A DNA stretch of 10,757 nt from Candidatus Fermentibacteraceae bacterium (GCA_030596465.1 JAUVJW010000039.1:1-10757), one strand, 5' to 3'; positions 1 through 6,563 are shown, numbered from the stretch's first letter. The notes: generated by a model from the letters alone, not told the origin. Program-made: numbers and translations.

Positions 1-1017
1 ACTGTTGACGGGAACTATGGAGATGCACACTCGGTTTACGCTGCCGATGTTAACGGTGATGGCTACATGGATGTCCTCGGGGCAGCCGGTTACGACTGTG
101 AAATTACCTGGTGGGAGAACACCGATGGCTCAGGCACCGTATGGGTTGAACACATTGTCAAGGATAACTTTGATGGTGCAATCTCAGTTTACGCCGCAGA
201 TATTGATGACGACGGCGATATGGATGTGCTGGGGGCGGCAGTAAATGCCGATGATATCATCTGGTGGGAGAACACCGATGGCTCCGGCACTGCATGGGTT
301 GAACACCTTGTCAAGGATAACTTCGATGGCGCAATCTCGGTTTACGCTGCCGATATTGACGGTGACGGAAACATGGATGCGCTGGGGGCAGCTATTTACG
401 CCGATGACATCACCTGGTGGGATCTTTGGAGTCATGTGGAGGAAGGCTATCTGGAATCGTCAATACTGGATGCCGGTGATGTCGCTACATGGGATTTATT
501 CTCCTCCAGCTCTGAGAAGCCCGCAGGCACATCTGTAGGCTTTCAGTGCAGGAGTTCTTCCGATGCTGTGAACATGGGAACATGGTCCGATACCTTATTC
601 TCTTCCAGCGCCGGGCTCTCAGGCGTTCTTGATGATTTCACACGGTATCTTCAATACAGGGTAATACTTGAAACCTCCGACTCTTTGAATACTCCGGTAT
701 TGAATGATCTGCTTTTCACCTATACTGTGTTTGTAAGTATTGAGGAAAACACTTCAGGTGATATCACATCATGGGCGCTTCTTCCGTCTCAGAACCCTTC
801 CTACGGGTATCTTTCAGCTCTGATTGCAGTTCCGGAACCTGGAATGGCGGAGCTTGTGGTGTATGATGTTTCCGGGCGAATCATTGCCGTGTCTTCACAG
901 GAGTTTGCCAGCGGTACACACTCGGTGAATTTTCACGGTCTTTCTGAAGGTGTTTATTTTTGTGTCATGCGGGCCGGAGATTACACTGCAACAGAGCGAG
1001 TGGTTGTTCTGAAGTAA
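1..1017 (+). CDS. Secreted FG-GAP/VCBS-like repeat protein with T9SS-like C-terminal domain (5' partial)
   Basis: The frame is open from base 1, so the start and any signal peptide lie outside the window; 338 residues are visible. Residues 1-140 are 51-residue repeats, each with an acidic loop (DVNGDGYMD, DIDDDGDMD, DIDGDGNMD) of the DxDxDG calcium-binding type found in FG-GAP/VCBS beta-propellers, followed by a WWENTDGSGT segment. Residues about 150-242 look like a separate beta-sandwich domain that I cannot name. Residues about 246-338 resemble the FlgD-like/type IX sorting domain of FCB bacteria (LLPSQNPS, VVYDVSGRII, LSEGVYFCVMRAGD, ending VVVLK). The protein is therefore probably exported and surface-attached or released, with the propeller binding a partner or polysaccharide; the ligand is unknown. 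Family assignment rests on motif recognition, not a search. Confidence 0.8.
   Translation, partial: TVDGNYGDAHSVYAADVNGDGYMDVLGAAGYDCEITWWENTDGSGTVWVEHIVKDNFDGAISVYAADIDDDGDMDVLGAAVNADDIIWWENTDGSGTAWVEHLVKDNFDGAISVYAADIDGDGNMDALGAAIYADDITWWDLWSHVEEGYLESSILDAGDVATWDLFSSSSEKPAGTSVGFQCRSSSDAVNMGTWSDTLFSSSAGLSGVLDDFTRYLQYRVILETSDSLNTPVLNDLLFTYTVFVSIEENTSGDITSWALLPSQNPSYGYLSALIAVPEPGMAELVVYDVSGRIIAVSSQEFASGTHSVNFHGLSEGVYFCVMRAGDYTATERVVVLK
34..417 (+). repeat. Tandem 153-bp coding repeats (two full units plus a partial)
   Basis: Units start at 34, 187 and 340, exactly 153 bp (51 codons) apart; the third ends near 417 where the protein changes to WWDLW. Bases 1-33 look like the tail of an earlier unit, so the array continues upstream of the window. 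Units are close to identical at DNA level, for example the stretch coding for WVEHIVKDNFDGAIS in unit 1 and WVEHLVKDNFDGAIS in unit 2. Differences are mostly third-position or in the variable residues after LGAA. This suggests recent duplication or gene conversion. Confidence 0.85.
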
Positions 1018-1045
1018 TTTATAGCCTTTTAATGATTGAACAGCA

Positions 1046-1077
1046 GAAGGGGCCACGGGTTTTCCCGAGGCCTCTTC
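1046..1077 (+). terminator. Strong hairpin after the repeat protein, terminator-like but without a U tract
   Basis: A 9-base arm at 1046-1054 pairs with 1069-1077 (one G-U). An A/A mismatch follows, then a 4-bp inner stem (1056-1059 with 1064-1067) and a TTTT loop. It lies 29 bases after the stop codon at 1017. No T run follows the right arm, so it is not a textbook intrinsic terminator; it may stabilise the 3' end or act with Rho. The rest of the 1018-1261 gap holds no gene I can support. Confidence 0.5.
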
Positions 1078-1261
1078 CGGAAAATGGATATCCGGTACAC
1101 AGGTTGTGATGCTCTGCGCAGTTGTTATGCTTGTCGTTGTGCAGAACGGATTTTAAGCGCAGTTCAATTCATATCAGTTAGCATGGTTTTCCTTTCGTGA
1201 AACCTCTGTTATCTTATAGTTGTGAAGAACACGGGGTCTTACTGAAGAAAGGAATTACTCA

Positions 1262-1879
1262 ATGAGAAAAACTATGATTACGATGGCTCTGCTTGCCGCA
1301 GTTATTACGGCGGCAGATGTTGAGATAGGCACAACCGGTTCTCCCAGAGGATTTCCATTCGGATGTTGAGGTCAAACTGATTTACACCACCAGGTGGTGG
1401 TGCTGTCAGGTGAAATTGGAAACGCGATGGATATCAGCTCCATCAGATGGCATAAACACCCATTGACATCTTCAGACGCGGAGGATGAAGGTTTCACCAT
1501 TTATATGGGGCTTTGCGCATCCGATCAGCTTTCTGCCGGTTCATTTGAAGGTAATTACATAAGCGGAACAAAAACCCTTGTTTACAGCACTGATCTTCTG
1601 TTCCTGGATATGGCCGATGAGTGGGCGGAAATTGTTCTGGATGAGTCTTACTGGTACAGCGGTACAGATAATCTGATTATTGAGATACAGTGGGATAATG
1701 TTTCCCATGACAACTCTTACTACAATCATGAGTGGCTTGCCGGTGATAATCGCTGTATTTATTCTCAGGCCTTTCCAGACATCCTTTCCTACGGTTTTCT
1801 TCCTCACATGATTCTGGTTGGTACACTGCATCTTGATAATTCAACCTTTGCAGGTATCAAGGTTGAACTGGGACAATGA
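1262..1879 (+). pseudogene. Secreted beta-rich protein interrupted by one in-frame TGA
   Basis: An ATG at 1262 follows a good ribosome binding site (AAAGGA, 1248-1253) and a TATAGT -10-like box at 1215-1220 with no convincing -35. It opens a signal peptide (MRKTMITMALLAAVITAA), then DVEIGTTGSPRGFPFGC, then TGA at 1367-1369. The same frame continues without another stop to 1879, giving 204 sense codons. The downstream part (GQTDLHHQVVVLSGEIG, AMDISSIRW, IYMGLCASDQL, ISGTKTLVYSTD, WYSGTDNLIIEIQW) resembles an uncharacterised beta-sandwich domain I associate with exported FCB proteins. Export signal and domain are thus parts of one gene split by a single stop. Possible causes are a nonsense mutation, a sequencing error, readthrough, or less likely selenocysteine. 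The GTG at 1394 and ATG at 1427 have no convincing leader as independent starts. No sorting domain follows, so the product would be short. Confidence 0.65.
1385..1399 (+). other. Perfect small hairpin 15 bases after the in-frame TGA
   Basis: CACCAC (1385-1390), loop CAG, GTGGTG (1394-1399) form a 6-bp GC-rich stem. A CTGA/TCAG pair further out could extend it with an internal bulge. Its position just after the TGA at 1367 lies within the range of bacterial SECIS elements, but the loop is short, so this may simply be a coincidence in a CAC/GTG-rich stretch. Confidence 0.35.
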
Positions 1880-1934
1880 ACCCTGCCGGAACAATCTCAT
1901 TTCTGTGGAATAGAATGAGAAAAAGGAGATGAAT

Positions 1935-2570
1935 ATGATTTACGCTCTTTGCTTTTCTGTTCTTTTCGGATACTCCGGCCACTCTGCCGGAGAGATCATG
2001 CTTGACCGTTTTCTGGCACATGATGGAATGACATTCTATGAGTTCAGTGAAGAATTTGAAGATTTTCAGAATGAATTGTGGGGAAGGCCTTCCTCAAGGG
2101 GCTGGCTTGTGCGAATGTACGACTGGGAAAGTGAAATACCTGCTATGCGCGGAATTTCAAGACTTCTTTCAAGACTGGATCTTACCAGAGATCAGTTTTA
2201 CTATCTGGACGCACTGACCTATTATGTGCAATTCCAGCTGGAAGCTCTTCGCTCAACTTATGGTGCCGACTACGACAGAATGGATTTCTTTCAGGCGTTC
2301 ACCGAGGAAATGTATATGGAAACTACGGTCTACTTCGCATTTGAGGAAAGACAATGGTATCAGAGCGAAATGAACGATCTGATGGCCTGGGCTATGGGCG
2401 TGGTGAATGACATGCTTTCAACAGAGCAACTGGATGATGCGCGATATATTGTCGAATGGGAAATGCAGGATTGGGATGTCAGGGACTCATGGTCATCCTG
2501 GTATGAGCAGTGGCGGAATGATCCCCGCCGGGACTACCACAATCCCGGCAGGAGATCGGGGAATTACTAA
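1935..2570 (+). CDS. Small exported Trp-rich protein with LTxxQ-like motifs, function unknown
   Basis: I prefer the ATG at 1935 because AAAAGGAG (1921-1928) abuts the ATG at 1929 but lies six bases from the one at 1935; this gives 211 residues. The N-terminus (MIYALCFSVLFGYSGHSAG) is hydrophobic and may be a weak signal peptide, although it lacks a basic n-region. The rest looks helical, acidic and unusually aromatic, with about ten tryptophans. LTRDQ (83-87) and LSTEQ (161-165) each open an amphipathic stretch, recalling the LTxxQ motifs of the periplasmic Spy/CpxP helical proteins. That link is inferred from short motifs only; a structural or repair role in the envelope is speculative. The gene lies 55 bases after the interrupted gene at 1262-1879. 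Its stop codon overlaps the end of the convergent cyclic-nucleotide-binding gene. Confidence 0.7.
   Translation: MIYALCFSVLFGYSGHSAGEIMLDRFLAHDGMTFYEFSEEFEDFQNELWGRPSSRGWLVRMYDWESEIPAMRGISRLLSRLDLTRDQFYYLDALTYYVQFQLEALRSTYGADYDRMDFFQAFTEEMYMETTVYFAFEERQWYQSEMNDLMAWAMGVVNDMLSTEQLDDARYIVEWEMQDWDVRDSWSSWYEQWRNDPRRDYHNPGRRSGNY
2522..2562. terminator. Inverted repeat at the convergent gene ends, possible bidirectional terminator
   Basis: GCCGGGA (2527-2533) pairs with TCCCGGC (2543-2549) around a 9-base loop, and TCCCC/GGGGA (2522-2526, 2558-2562) could extend it with a one-sided bulge. It lies inside the last codons of the plus-strand gene and just beyond the stop of the minus-strand gene at 2567. 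There is no T run on either side, so termination is only a suggestion. Confidence 0.3.
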
Positions 2571-3046
2571 CCCTTAAGGAATTTCCGCATTTCCAGCATA
2601 TTCCTTTTCATGTCTCTGTTTGCAACGGCGATGGTGGTGAACGCTTCGTCAATGAACTGGAGTCTGTTGATGAGAATTCTTACCAGGCTGAGAAGTATTT
2701 TTGTTGTAATTACCGGTTTAGAGTCAATGAGTTTCAGAAATTTGTCCCATTCGATGCAGTACACTACACTGTCTTCAGTGGCTTTCACTGTTGCTGAGCG
2801 TGGAGAACCATCCAGAAAAGACATCTCACCGAAAACATCCCATTCAGAGAATATTGCAAGAGGTACCGAATCTTCGTCCCAGCTGTCACTGGCAGTGGCG
2901 GAACCTGCTTTAATAATAAACATAACACGAGATGTATCATCTTTTGTGATTATCTCGGTTCCAGCCAGGAATACCTTTTTCTCACATCGGGAAATGAACT
3001 CGGTTCTCTCCACATCGGTGAGGTCGTCAAGAAATTTTCTATGCAT
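2567..3046 (-). CDS. Stand-alone cyclic-nucleotide-binding domain protein (CRP-like, no DNA-binding domain)
   Basis: The 159-residue product is essentially one CAP/CRP-type cyclic-nucleotide-binding domain. It contains the phosphate-binding cassette FGEMSFLDGSPRSATV (residues 72-87), with the expected Glu74 and the Arg83-Ser84 pair, and an early glycine turn (FLAGTEI). A long helical tail (about 110-159) replaces the usual winged helix, so it is not a transcription factor by itself. It probably senses cAMP or a related nucleotide and acts on a partner through the tail. The start at 3046 is firm: a near-perfect Shine-Dalgarno (AAAGGAGGGTGAT) lies directly upstream. It diverges from the lipoprotein gene across 66 bases and overlaps the plus-strand gene by four bases at its 3' end. 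No cyclase is visible nearby, so the ligand is unproven. Confidence 0.88.
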   Translation of the reverse strand: MHRKFLDDLTDVERTEFISRCEKKVFLAGTEIITKDDTSRVMFIIKAGSATASDSWDEDSVPLAIFSEWDVFGEMSFLDGSPRSATVKATEDSVVYCIEWDKFLKLIDSKPVITTKILLSLVRILINRLQFIDEAFTTIAVANRDMKRNMLEMRKFLKG

Positions 3047-3112
3047 ATCACCCTCCTTTTAGGTTTAATAGTAATAATAGCATGAAACAGCTCTGAAGAA
3101 AAGGATGTACAA
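3047..3112. promoter_or_regulatory. Divergent intergenic region between the nucleotide-binding protein and lipoprotein genes
   Basis: These 66 bases carry both ribosome binding sites (AAAGGAGG on the minus strand, AAAAGGA at 3099-3105 on the plus strand). An AT-rich core around 3066-3080 contains TATTAT-like -10 candidates on the minus strand. I find no good -35 box for either direction, so the promoters must lie here by position but cannot be assigned. Confidence 0.35.
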
Positions 3113-4219
3113 ATGAGAAAGATAATCCAGCTCTCCTTAATCTCTGCTGTTATTGTTCTCTCCGCCTGTGGAGATGGGACACGCCCATTGGTAGAGCAGG
3201 CAGATGTTGCAGTTCTGGATACAATTTACATTACTGCCGTTGATACAATTGGCTCGGAGTTCGGCCAGGGGCCGGATGTTTTTGCTTTTCTGGTCGATGG
3301 TGGATGTACGCCGGAAGGGAATATAGCTGTACTGGACGCGCAGAAAACCTGCCTGCAGATATTCAATCCACAAGGAGAGGAAGTGATGCGGATTGGTCAC
3401 GGTGGTCAGGGTCCCGGCGAGTATCAGATGCCTGTGGGGCTGGCAATCCTTGGAAACGGATATGTGGTTTGTGATCTGGCCGGTGCAAAGCTGGTGCGTT
3501 TTGATTCAGATGGTGCATTAATAGATGAGATCAGTGGTTTCTTTCCAATTCCACCTGTTCAGATATCGGGCACCGAAGGTGATACCTTCCTTGCAGAGCA
3601 TATTTCCATTGAGATTAATGATGGCGAAGAAACAACAGGGTCAACCGTCTTCGCCGCTTTCCGGGAGACTTCTGTACCGGAATTTGTGTTTGAAAGCTAT
3701 CCTTTGAACATATCAGGGGGGAGGAGTACCTCTTCGGCATCACTTCACTTCGCAGGTGGACTGAACAGCGAAGTATTCCTGGTGGAGGAATCTGATTCCT
3801 TGTTCATGATTGCCGGATTTACAGGAACAGGAGAGGAGATATTCAGGATATCCGAGGAGCGGGAAAGAATACCACTCACAGAAGAGGAACTGGCTGAGGA
3901 TCAGCTTTCTGTTTCTCTCAATATATCCGAGGAAGGAACTGACCTGGATACAAGAAGACTGCCGAGAACAGATATCTACAGAAGCGTTATAGAGGATGTG
4001 GGAGTAGACGGTTTTGGAAGGATATGGGTAAAGATGGGAGATCTGGGTACACCATACTTCAGGATATATTCTCCTGCCGGAAGACAGATTGCTATTGCAA
4101 TTCCGGACGAAAGTATCAGCGAAAGAGCTGATTATTCGATTTCACCGAATGGTTTGATGGCTTATGACTCGGACCCGTATGACTGGCCCAAGATATACCT
4201 GCTTGGAGCGAGCGAATGA
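3113..4219 (+). CDS. Six-bladed beta-propeller lipoprotein
   Basis: The 368-residue product starts with a lipoprotein signal peptide: MRK, a hydrophobic core, then lipobox LSAC with the acylated Cys at residue 19 followed by Gly-Asp-Gly. The mature part shows propeller-like strand repeats (NIAVLDAQ, LQIFNPQGEEVMRIG, YVVCDLAGAKLVRFDSDG, GRIWVKMGD, YFRIYSPAGRQI) and the motif GHGGQGPGEY (95-104). That motif is typical of NHL-like six-bladed propeller lipoproteins of the Bacteroidetes/FCB type. It would be anchored in an envelope membrane facing the periplasm or surface; the ligand is unknown. AAAAGGA lies seven bases before the ATG. The stop overlaps the next start (ATGA, 4216-4219), so translation of the phosphatase gene is probably coupled, though no functional link between the two is obvious. 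Confidence 0.85.
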   Translation: MRKIIQLSLISAVIVLSACGDGTRPLVEQADVAVLDTIYITAVDTIGSEFGQGPDVFAFLVDGGCTPEGNIAVLDAQKTCLQIFNPQGEEVMRIGHGGQGPGEYQMPVGLAILGNGYVVCDLAGAKLVRFDSDGALIDEISGFFPIPPVQISGTEGDTFLAEHISIEINDGEETTGSTVFAAFRETSVPEFVFESYPLNISGGRSTSSASLHFAGGLNSEVFLVEESDSLFMIAGFTGTGEEIFRISEERERIPLTEEELAEDQLSVSLNISEEGTDLDTRRLPRTDIYRSVIEDVGVDGFGRIWVKMGDLGTPYFRIYSPAGRQIAIAIPDESISERADYSISPNGLMAYDSDPYDWPKIYLLGASE

Positions 4220-4866
4220 AATACAATACTGTGGTATTTGATCTGGACGGAACTCTCATAAATACGATTCCGGATATTGTAACCGTTGTTAATACTGTTA
4301 TAGGGCAGATTGGAATGACGGAAAAGACAGAAGGTCAGATAAGGACAGGTGTGGGTTTTGGAATTGAACATCTGTTACGAACATTGGGAGTTCCTGAACA
4401 ATGGAATTCCCCACTTGCTTTTGAGGTGGAAGGTGGATACGCTACGCTGAAAGATTCAAAAGCCTCTCTATATTCCGGGGTGCGGGAGATGCTCGAAGAA
4501 ATATCCTCATCGGGTATTAAAATGTTCGTTCTCAGCAATAAACCCCAAAGAGGGCTTGAAAAATCGATAACCGAGCATTTGTCTTTTGCAGATTTTCTGG
4601 CTGTCAGGGGTTCCAGGGTGGGAACGCCTGCAAAGCCGTTACCGGATGTAATACTGGAAATGCTCAGGGAATTTAATATTTCGCCGGAATCTGTTTTGAT
4701 GGTCGGAGATGGAGAACCGGATGTGCTTGTATCAAAAGCAGCCGGAGTAGATTGCCTGTCGGTTTTGTGGGGATTCAGAACCAGGGAAGAGCTGGAAGAA
4801 GCCGGAGCAGAATTGTTCGCTGAAACTCCAGAAGATGTTGTTGGATTTATACTACAGGCGGAATAA
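4216..4866 (+). CDS. HAD-superfamily phosphatase, phosphoglycolate phosphatase-like
   Basis: The 216-residue protein has all four HAD motifs. Motif I is FDLDGTL, with nucleophile Asp9 and Asp11. Motif II is LSNKP, with Ser107. Motif III is Lys140 in AKPLPD. Motif IV is GDGEPDV, with Asp165 and Asp169. The alpha-helical cap between residues 16 and 85 is of the C1 type seen in Gph/PGP and PpaX-like enzymes. It probably dephosphorylates a small cytoplasmic phosphate ester; phosphoglycolate is a fair guess, but substrate cannot be read from sequence in this family. There is no separate ribosome binding site: the start lies in the ATGA overlap with the lipoprotein gene. The last 20 bases overlap the 3' end of the opposite-strand lipid kinase. 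Confidence 0.88.
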   Translation: MKYNTVVFDLDGTLINTIPDIVTVVNTVIGQIGMTEKTEGQIRTGVGFGIEHLLRTLGVPEQWNSPLAFEVEGGYATLKDSKASLYSGVREMLEEISSSGIKMFVLSNKPQRGLEKSITEHLSFADFLAVRGSRVGTPAKPLPDVILEMLREFNISPESVLMVGDGEPDVLVSKAAGVDCLSVLWGFRTREELEEAGAELFAETPEDVVGFILQAE

Positions 4867-5773
4867 TAACTCTTAGATCATTTGGTCTCGAAATCAGCTC
4901 AATGTAGTCGGAGTTCGTTATGTGGATAACAATTTCGCCATCAAGCTCAAGAACAAGTGAACTGCCCCGGGCAGGTTCAATTCTTATAACACTTCCCTGA
5001 GCCGATGTTGCCCACTTCGCTTTATGCAATGTTCCGTCGAAGATTTTTGTAATGTTTTTGGCAATTGTGAAAAAGCTAACAGGGGAAAGAATTACACTGT
5101 CAAGAAGTCCGTCGTCGGATATTGACAAAGGGGAGAGCTGCATGCCGCCACCAGAGTATTTTCCCACACCAGTTGTGAGAGTCAGATAATCTCCTTTGTA
5201 AAAGGGTATACCATCGCAGAAGAATGTTGCTCGCCAGTGGGGGGGGAATAGAGCGGAAACCGCCAGAGTCAAGAGGTAATTCAGTCTCCCGAGTGGAAGA
5301 AAGCGCCTGGAAATCAGGGCTCTCTCTAAAACTAAAGCATCAAATCCTACACCAGCGGAATTCAGGAAAAATCTGCTTCCACCCGGCCATTTGCAAATAC
5401 CTGCATCTACAAGTCTGGTGTTTTGGGAAGCGATGGCTTTTATGCATGAGTCGATTGTTGCAGGATTGAAACCAACAGAGCGAATCCAGTCATTCCCGGA
5501 TCCGGCAGGCAAAAAAGCAAGAAGCGGTTTTTTATCCATGGGAGAAACAGCGGCTGCTGCGTCTGATACTGTTCCGTCTCCACCGAACACTATTATTCCG
5601 CCAAAACCCAGATTAACCGCATTTGAAGCAAGCAATCGTGTTTGGGCGGGAGCTTCTGTAAATTTTGCGGTAAAGCTGATTCCCGTTTTTTTTAGCGACA
5701 GCTCAGTGGAACTCCACAGTTTTCCCGCTGAACTCCCACCAGCTTTTTTGTTAACAATAACAAGCCAGTTCAA
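4847..5773 (-). CDS. Diacylglycerol kinase-family lipid kinase (YegS/DagK-like)
   Basis: This is an ATP-dependent lipid kinase of the DAGK catalytic family, probably phosphorylating diacylglycerol or a related lipid at the membrane. Visible motifs are VNKKAGG (7-13), the nucleotide loop FGGDGTVSD (63-71), LPAGSGNDW (88-96), then NSAGVGFDALV and the C-terminal SDDGLLDSVIL and ELDGE segments. I choose the TTG at 5773 (308 residues). A GGAGG lies five bases before it, the product then begins MNWLVIVNKKAGG as family members usually do, and the upstream in-frame ATG at 5797 sits inside the predicted -10 box with no ribosome binding site. After GGDGT the usual Asn-Glu is replaced by Ser-Asp. The gene is divergent from rex and overlaps the phosphatase tail-to-tail by 20 bases. 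Confidence 0.88.
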   Translation of the reverse strand: MNWLVIVNKKAGGSSAGKLWSSTELSLKKTGISFTAKFTEAPAQTRLLASNAVNLGFGGIIVFGGDGTVSDAAAAVSPMDKKPLLAFLPAGSGNDWIRSVGFNPATIDSCIKAIASQNTRLVDAGICKWPGGSRFFLNSAGVGFDALVLERALISRRFLPLGRLNYLLTLAVSALFPPHWRATFFCDGIPFYKGDYLTLTTGVGKYSGGGMQLSPLSISDDGLLDSVILSPVSFFTIAKNITKIFDGTLHKAKWATSAQGSVIRIEPARGSSLVLELDGEIVIHITNSDYIELISRPNDLRVIIPPVV

Positions 5774-5796
5774 ATAATCCTCCGGGTTAAGCTGCA

Positions 5797-5825
5797 TTCA
5801 TAGGAGCGAGTGGCTTGAAAGTCAA
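5797..5825 (-). promoter_or_regulatory. Predicted sigma70-type promoter of the lipid kinase gene
   Basis: On the minus strand TTGACT (5820-5825) and TATGAA (5797-5802) are 17 bases apart. Transcription would begin near 5790, leaving a short leader with GGAGG before the TTG start at 5773. The spacing and the agreement with the chosen start support the call; neither box is a perfect match. Confidence 0.55.
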
Positions 5826-5835
5826 TGCAATACAC

Positions 5836-5863
5836 TTGACAAACAGGAGAAATTGTTTAGATT
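5836..5863 (+). promoter_or_regulatory. Predicted promoter of the rex-hydCBA operon
   Basis: A perfect TTGACA (5836-5841) is followed after 16 bases by TAGATT (5858-5863), a 4/6 match to TATAAT. Transcription would begin near 5870. The -35 box lies only ten bases from the -35 box of the oppositely directed lipid kinase promoter. Confidence 0.6.
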
Positions 5864-5869
5864 AGAGTA

Positions 5870-5887
5870 CTGTGAAAAAAATAACAA
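5870..5887 (+). promoter_or_regulatory. Candidate Rex operator overlapping the rex transcription start
   Basis: The 18-mer CTGTGAAAAAAATAACAA agrees with the Rex consensus TTGTGAAATATTTCACAA at 13 positions, with the half-sites TGTGA and TAACAA in place. It sits at the predicted +1 of rex, where a repressor would block transcription. A similar 13/18 match occurs inside the lipid kinase gene, so position rather than score carries the argument. Confidence 0.55.
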
Positions 5888-5932
5888 TACAACCAGTGGT
5901 ATACATAACCCGCGTGACAGATGGAGCACGAT

Positions 5933-6559
5933 ATGATTTCAGATAGAACAGTAGAGCGCCTGAGCCTTTACAGATGGTTGTTGGAAATGAGAGTGGATCC
6001 AGGCACCGTTTATTTATTTTCGCACCAGCTTGCTTCCATGGCCAGCGTCAGTCCGGCACAGCTTAGAAGAGACCTTATGGCTATTGGCTATTCAGGCAGC
6101 CCAAGTAAAGGATATCTGGTTAAAGATCTGGCAGGAAGCATAGGAGCTGTTCTGGATGGAAGCGAACCTTCCCGCGTTGCCCTTGTGGGAATGGGAAATC
6201 TTGGAAGGGCTATTGTTTCCTTTGTCCGGGGAAGAAAATCCCAACTGCAGATTGTGGCAACATTTGATAAAGACTGCCGGAAAACCGGAAGAGTAATCAG
6301 TGGATGCAGGTGTTACAATCAGGATAAAATTGAAGAAGTTGTAGAGAAGGAAAAAATAATTACTGCTGTTATTACGGTTCCCTGCGCAGAGGCTCAGAAG
6401 GTTGCGGATCGACTTGTAAATGCAGGTGTAAGGGGAATTCTTAATTACGCCCCTGTTCCCCTCAGGGTGCCTGAATGGGTTTATCTGGAGAACAGGGATG
6501 TTACAGCCGCCCTTGAAAAAGTGGCCTACTTCGCAAGACAGGAAGAAGAAAGGAAGTAG
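5933..6559 (+). CDS. rex: Redox-sensing transcriptional repressor Rex
   Basis: Rex represses fermentation and hydrogen genes when NADH/NAD+ is low and releases DNA when NADH binds. The 208-residue protein has an N-terminal winged helix (residues 5-63, with FSHQLASMASVSPAQLRRDL as the DNA-reading part and SGSPSKGY as the wing). A Rossmann domain follows (VALVGMGNLGRAI, GxGxxG at 86-91) with FDKD after the second strand, whose Asp fits NAD(H) specificity. The domain-swap tail APVPLRVPEWVYLENRDV is typical. I start at 5933 because GGAG (5923-5926) is six bases away; the upstream ATG at 5921 has no binding site. The first hyd gene begins four bases after its stop. An operator-like palindrome lies upstream, so it probably represses itself and the hydrogenase genes. 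MISDRTVERLSLYRWLL is a standard Rex N-terminus. Confidence 0.96.
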   Translation: MISDRTVERLSLYRWLLEMRVDPGTVYLFSHQLASMASVSPAQLRRDLMAIGYSGSPSKGYLVKDLAGSIGAVLDGSEPSRVALVGMGNLGRAIVSFVRGRKSQLQIVATFDKDCRKTGRVISGCRCYNQDKIEEVVEKEKIITAVITVPCAEAQKVADRLVNAGVRGILNYAPVPLRVPEWVYLENRDVTAALEKVAYFARQEEERK

Positions 6560-6563
6560 ATAG

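Noticed and set aside
1084..1200. Small open frames in the 1018-1261 gap, including a 15-residue hydrophobic peptide at 1109-1156
   Set aside because: There is no ribosome binding site, no recognisable family and only very short length; they could be chance or a decayed remnant.
1367..1369. Genetic code with TGA read as Gly or Trp
   Set aside because: TGA ends other intact genes in the window (4217-4219 before a coupled start, 1877-1879), and TGG is used normally for Trp.
5065..5082. A second Rex-like 18-mer (TTGTGAAAAAGCTAACAG) with 13/18 agreement
   Set aside because: It lies deep inside the lipid kinase coding region, far from any promoter, and shows how often such AT-rich matches arise by chance.
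5921..5932. Rex start at the ATG at 5921
   Set aside because: It has no Shine-Dalgarno, whereas the ATG at 5933 has GGAG at the right distance and gives the usual Rex N-terminus.
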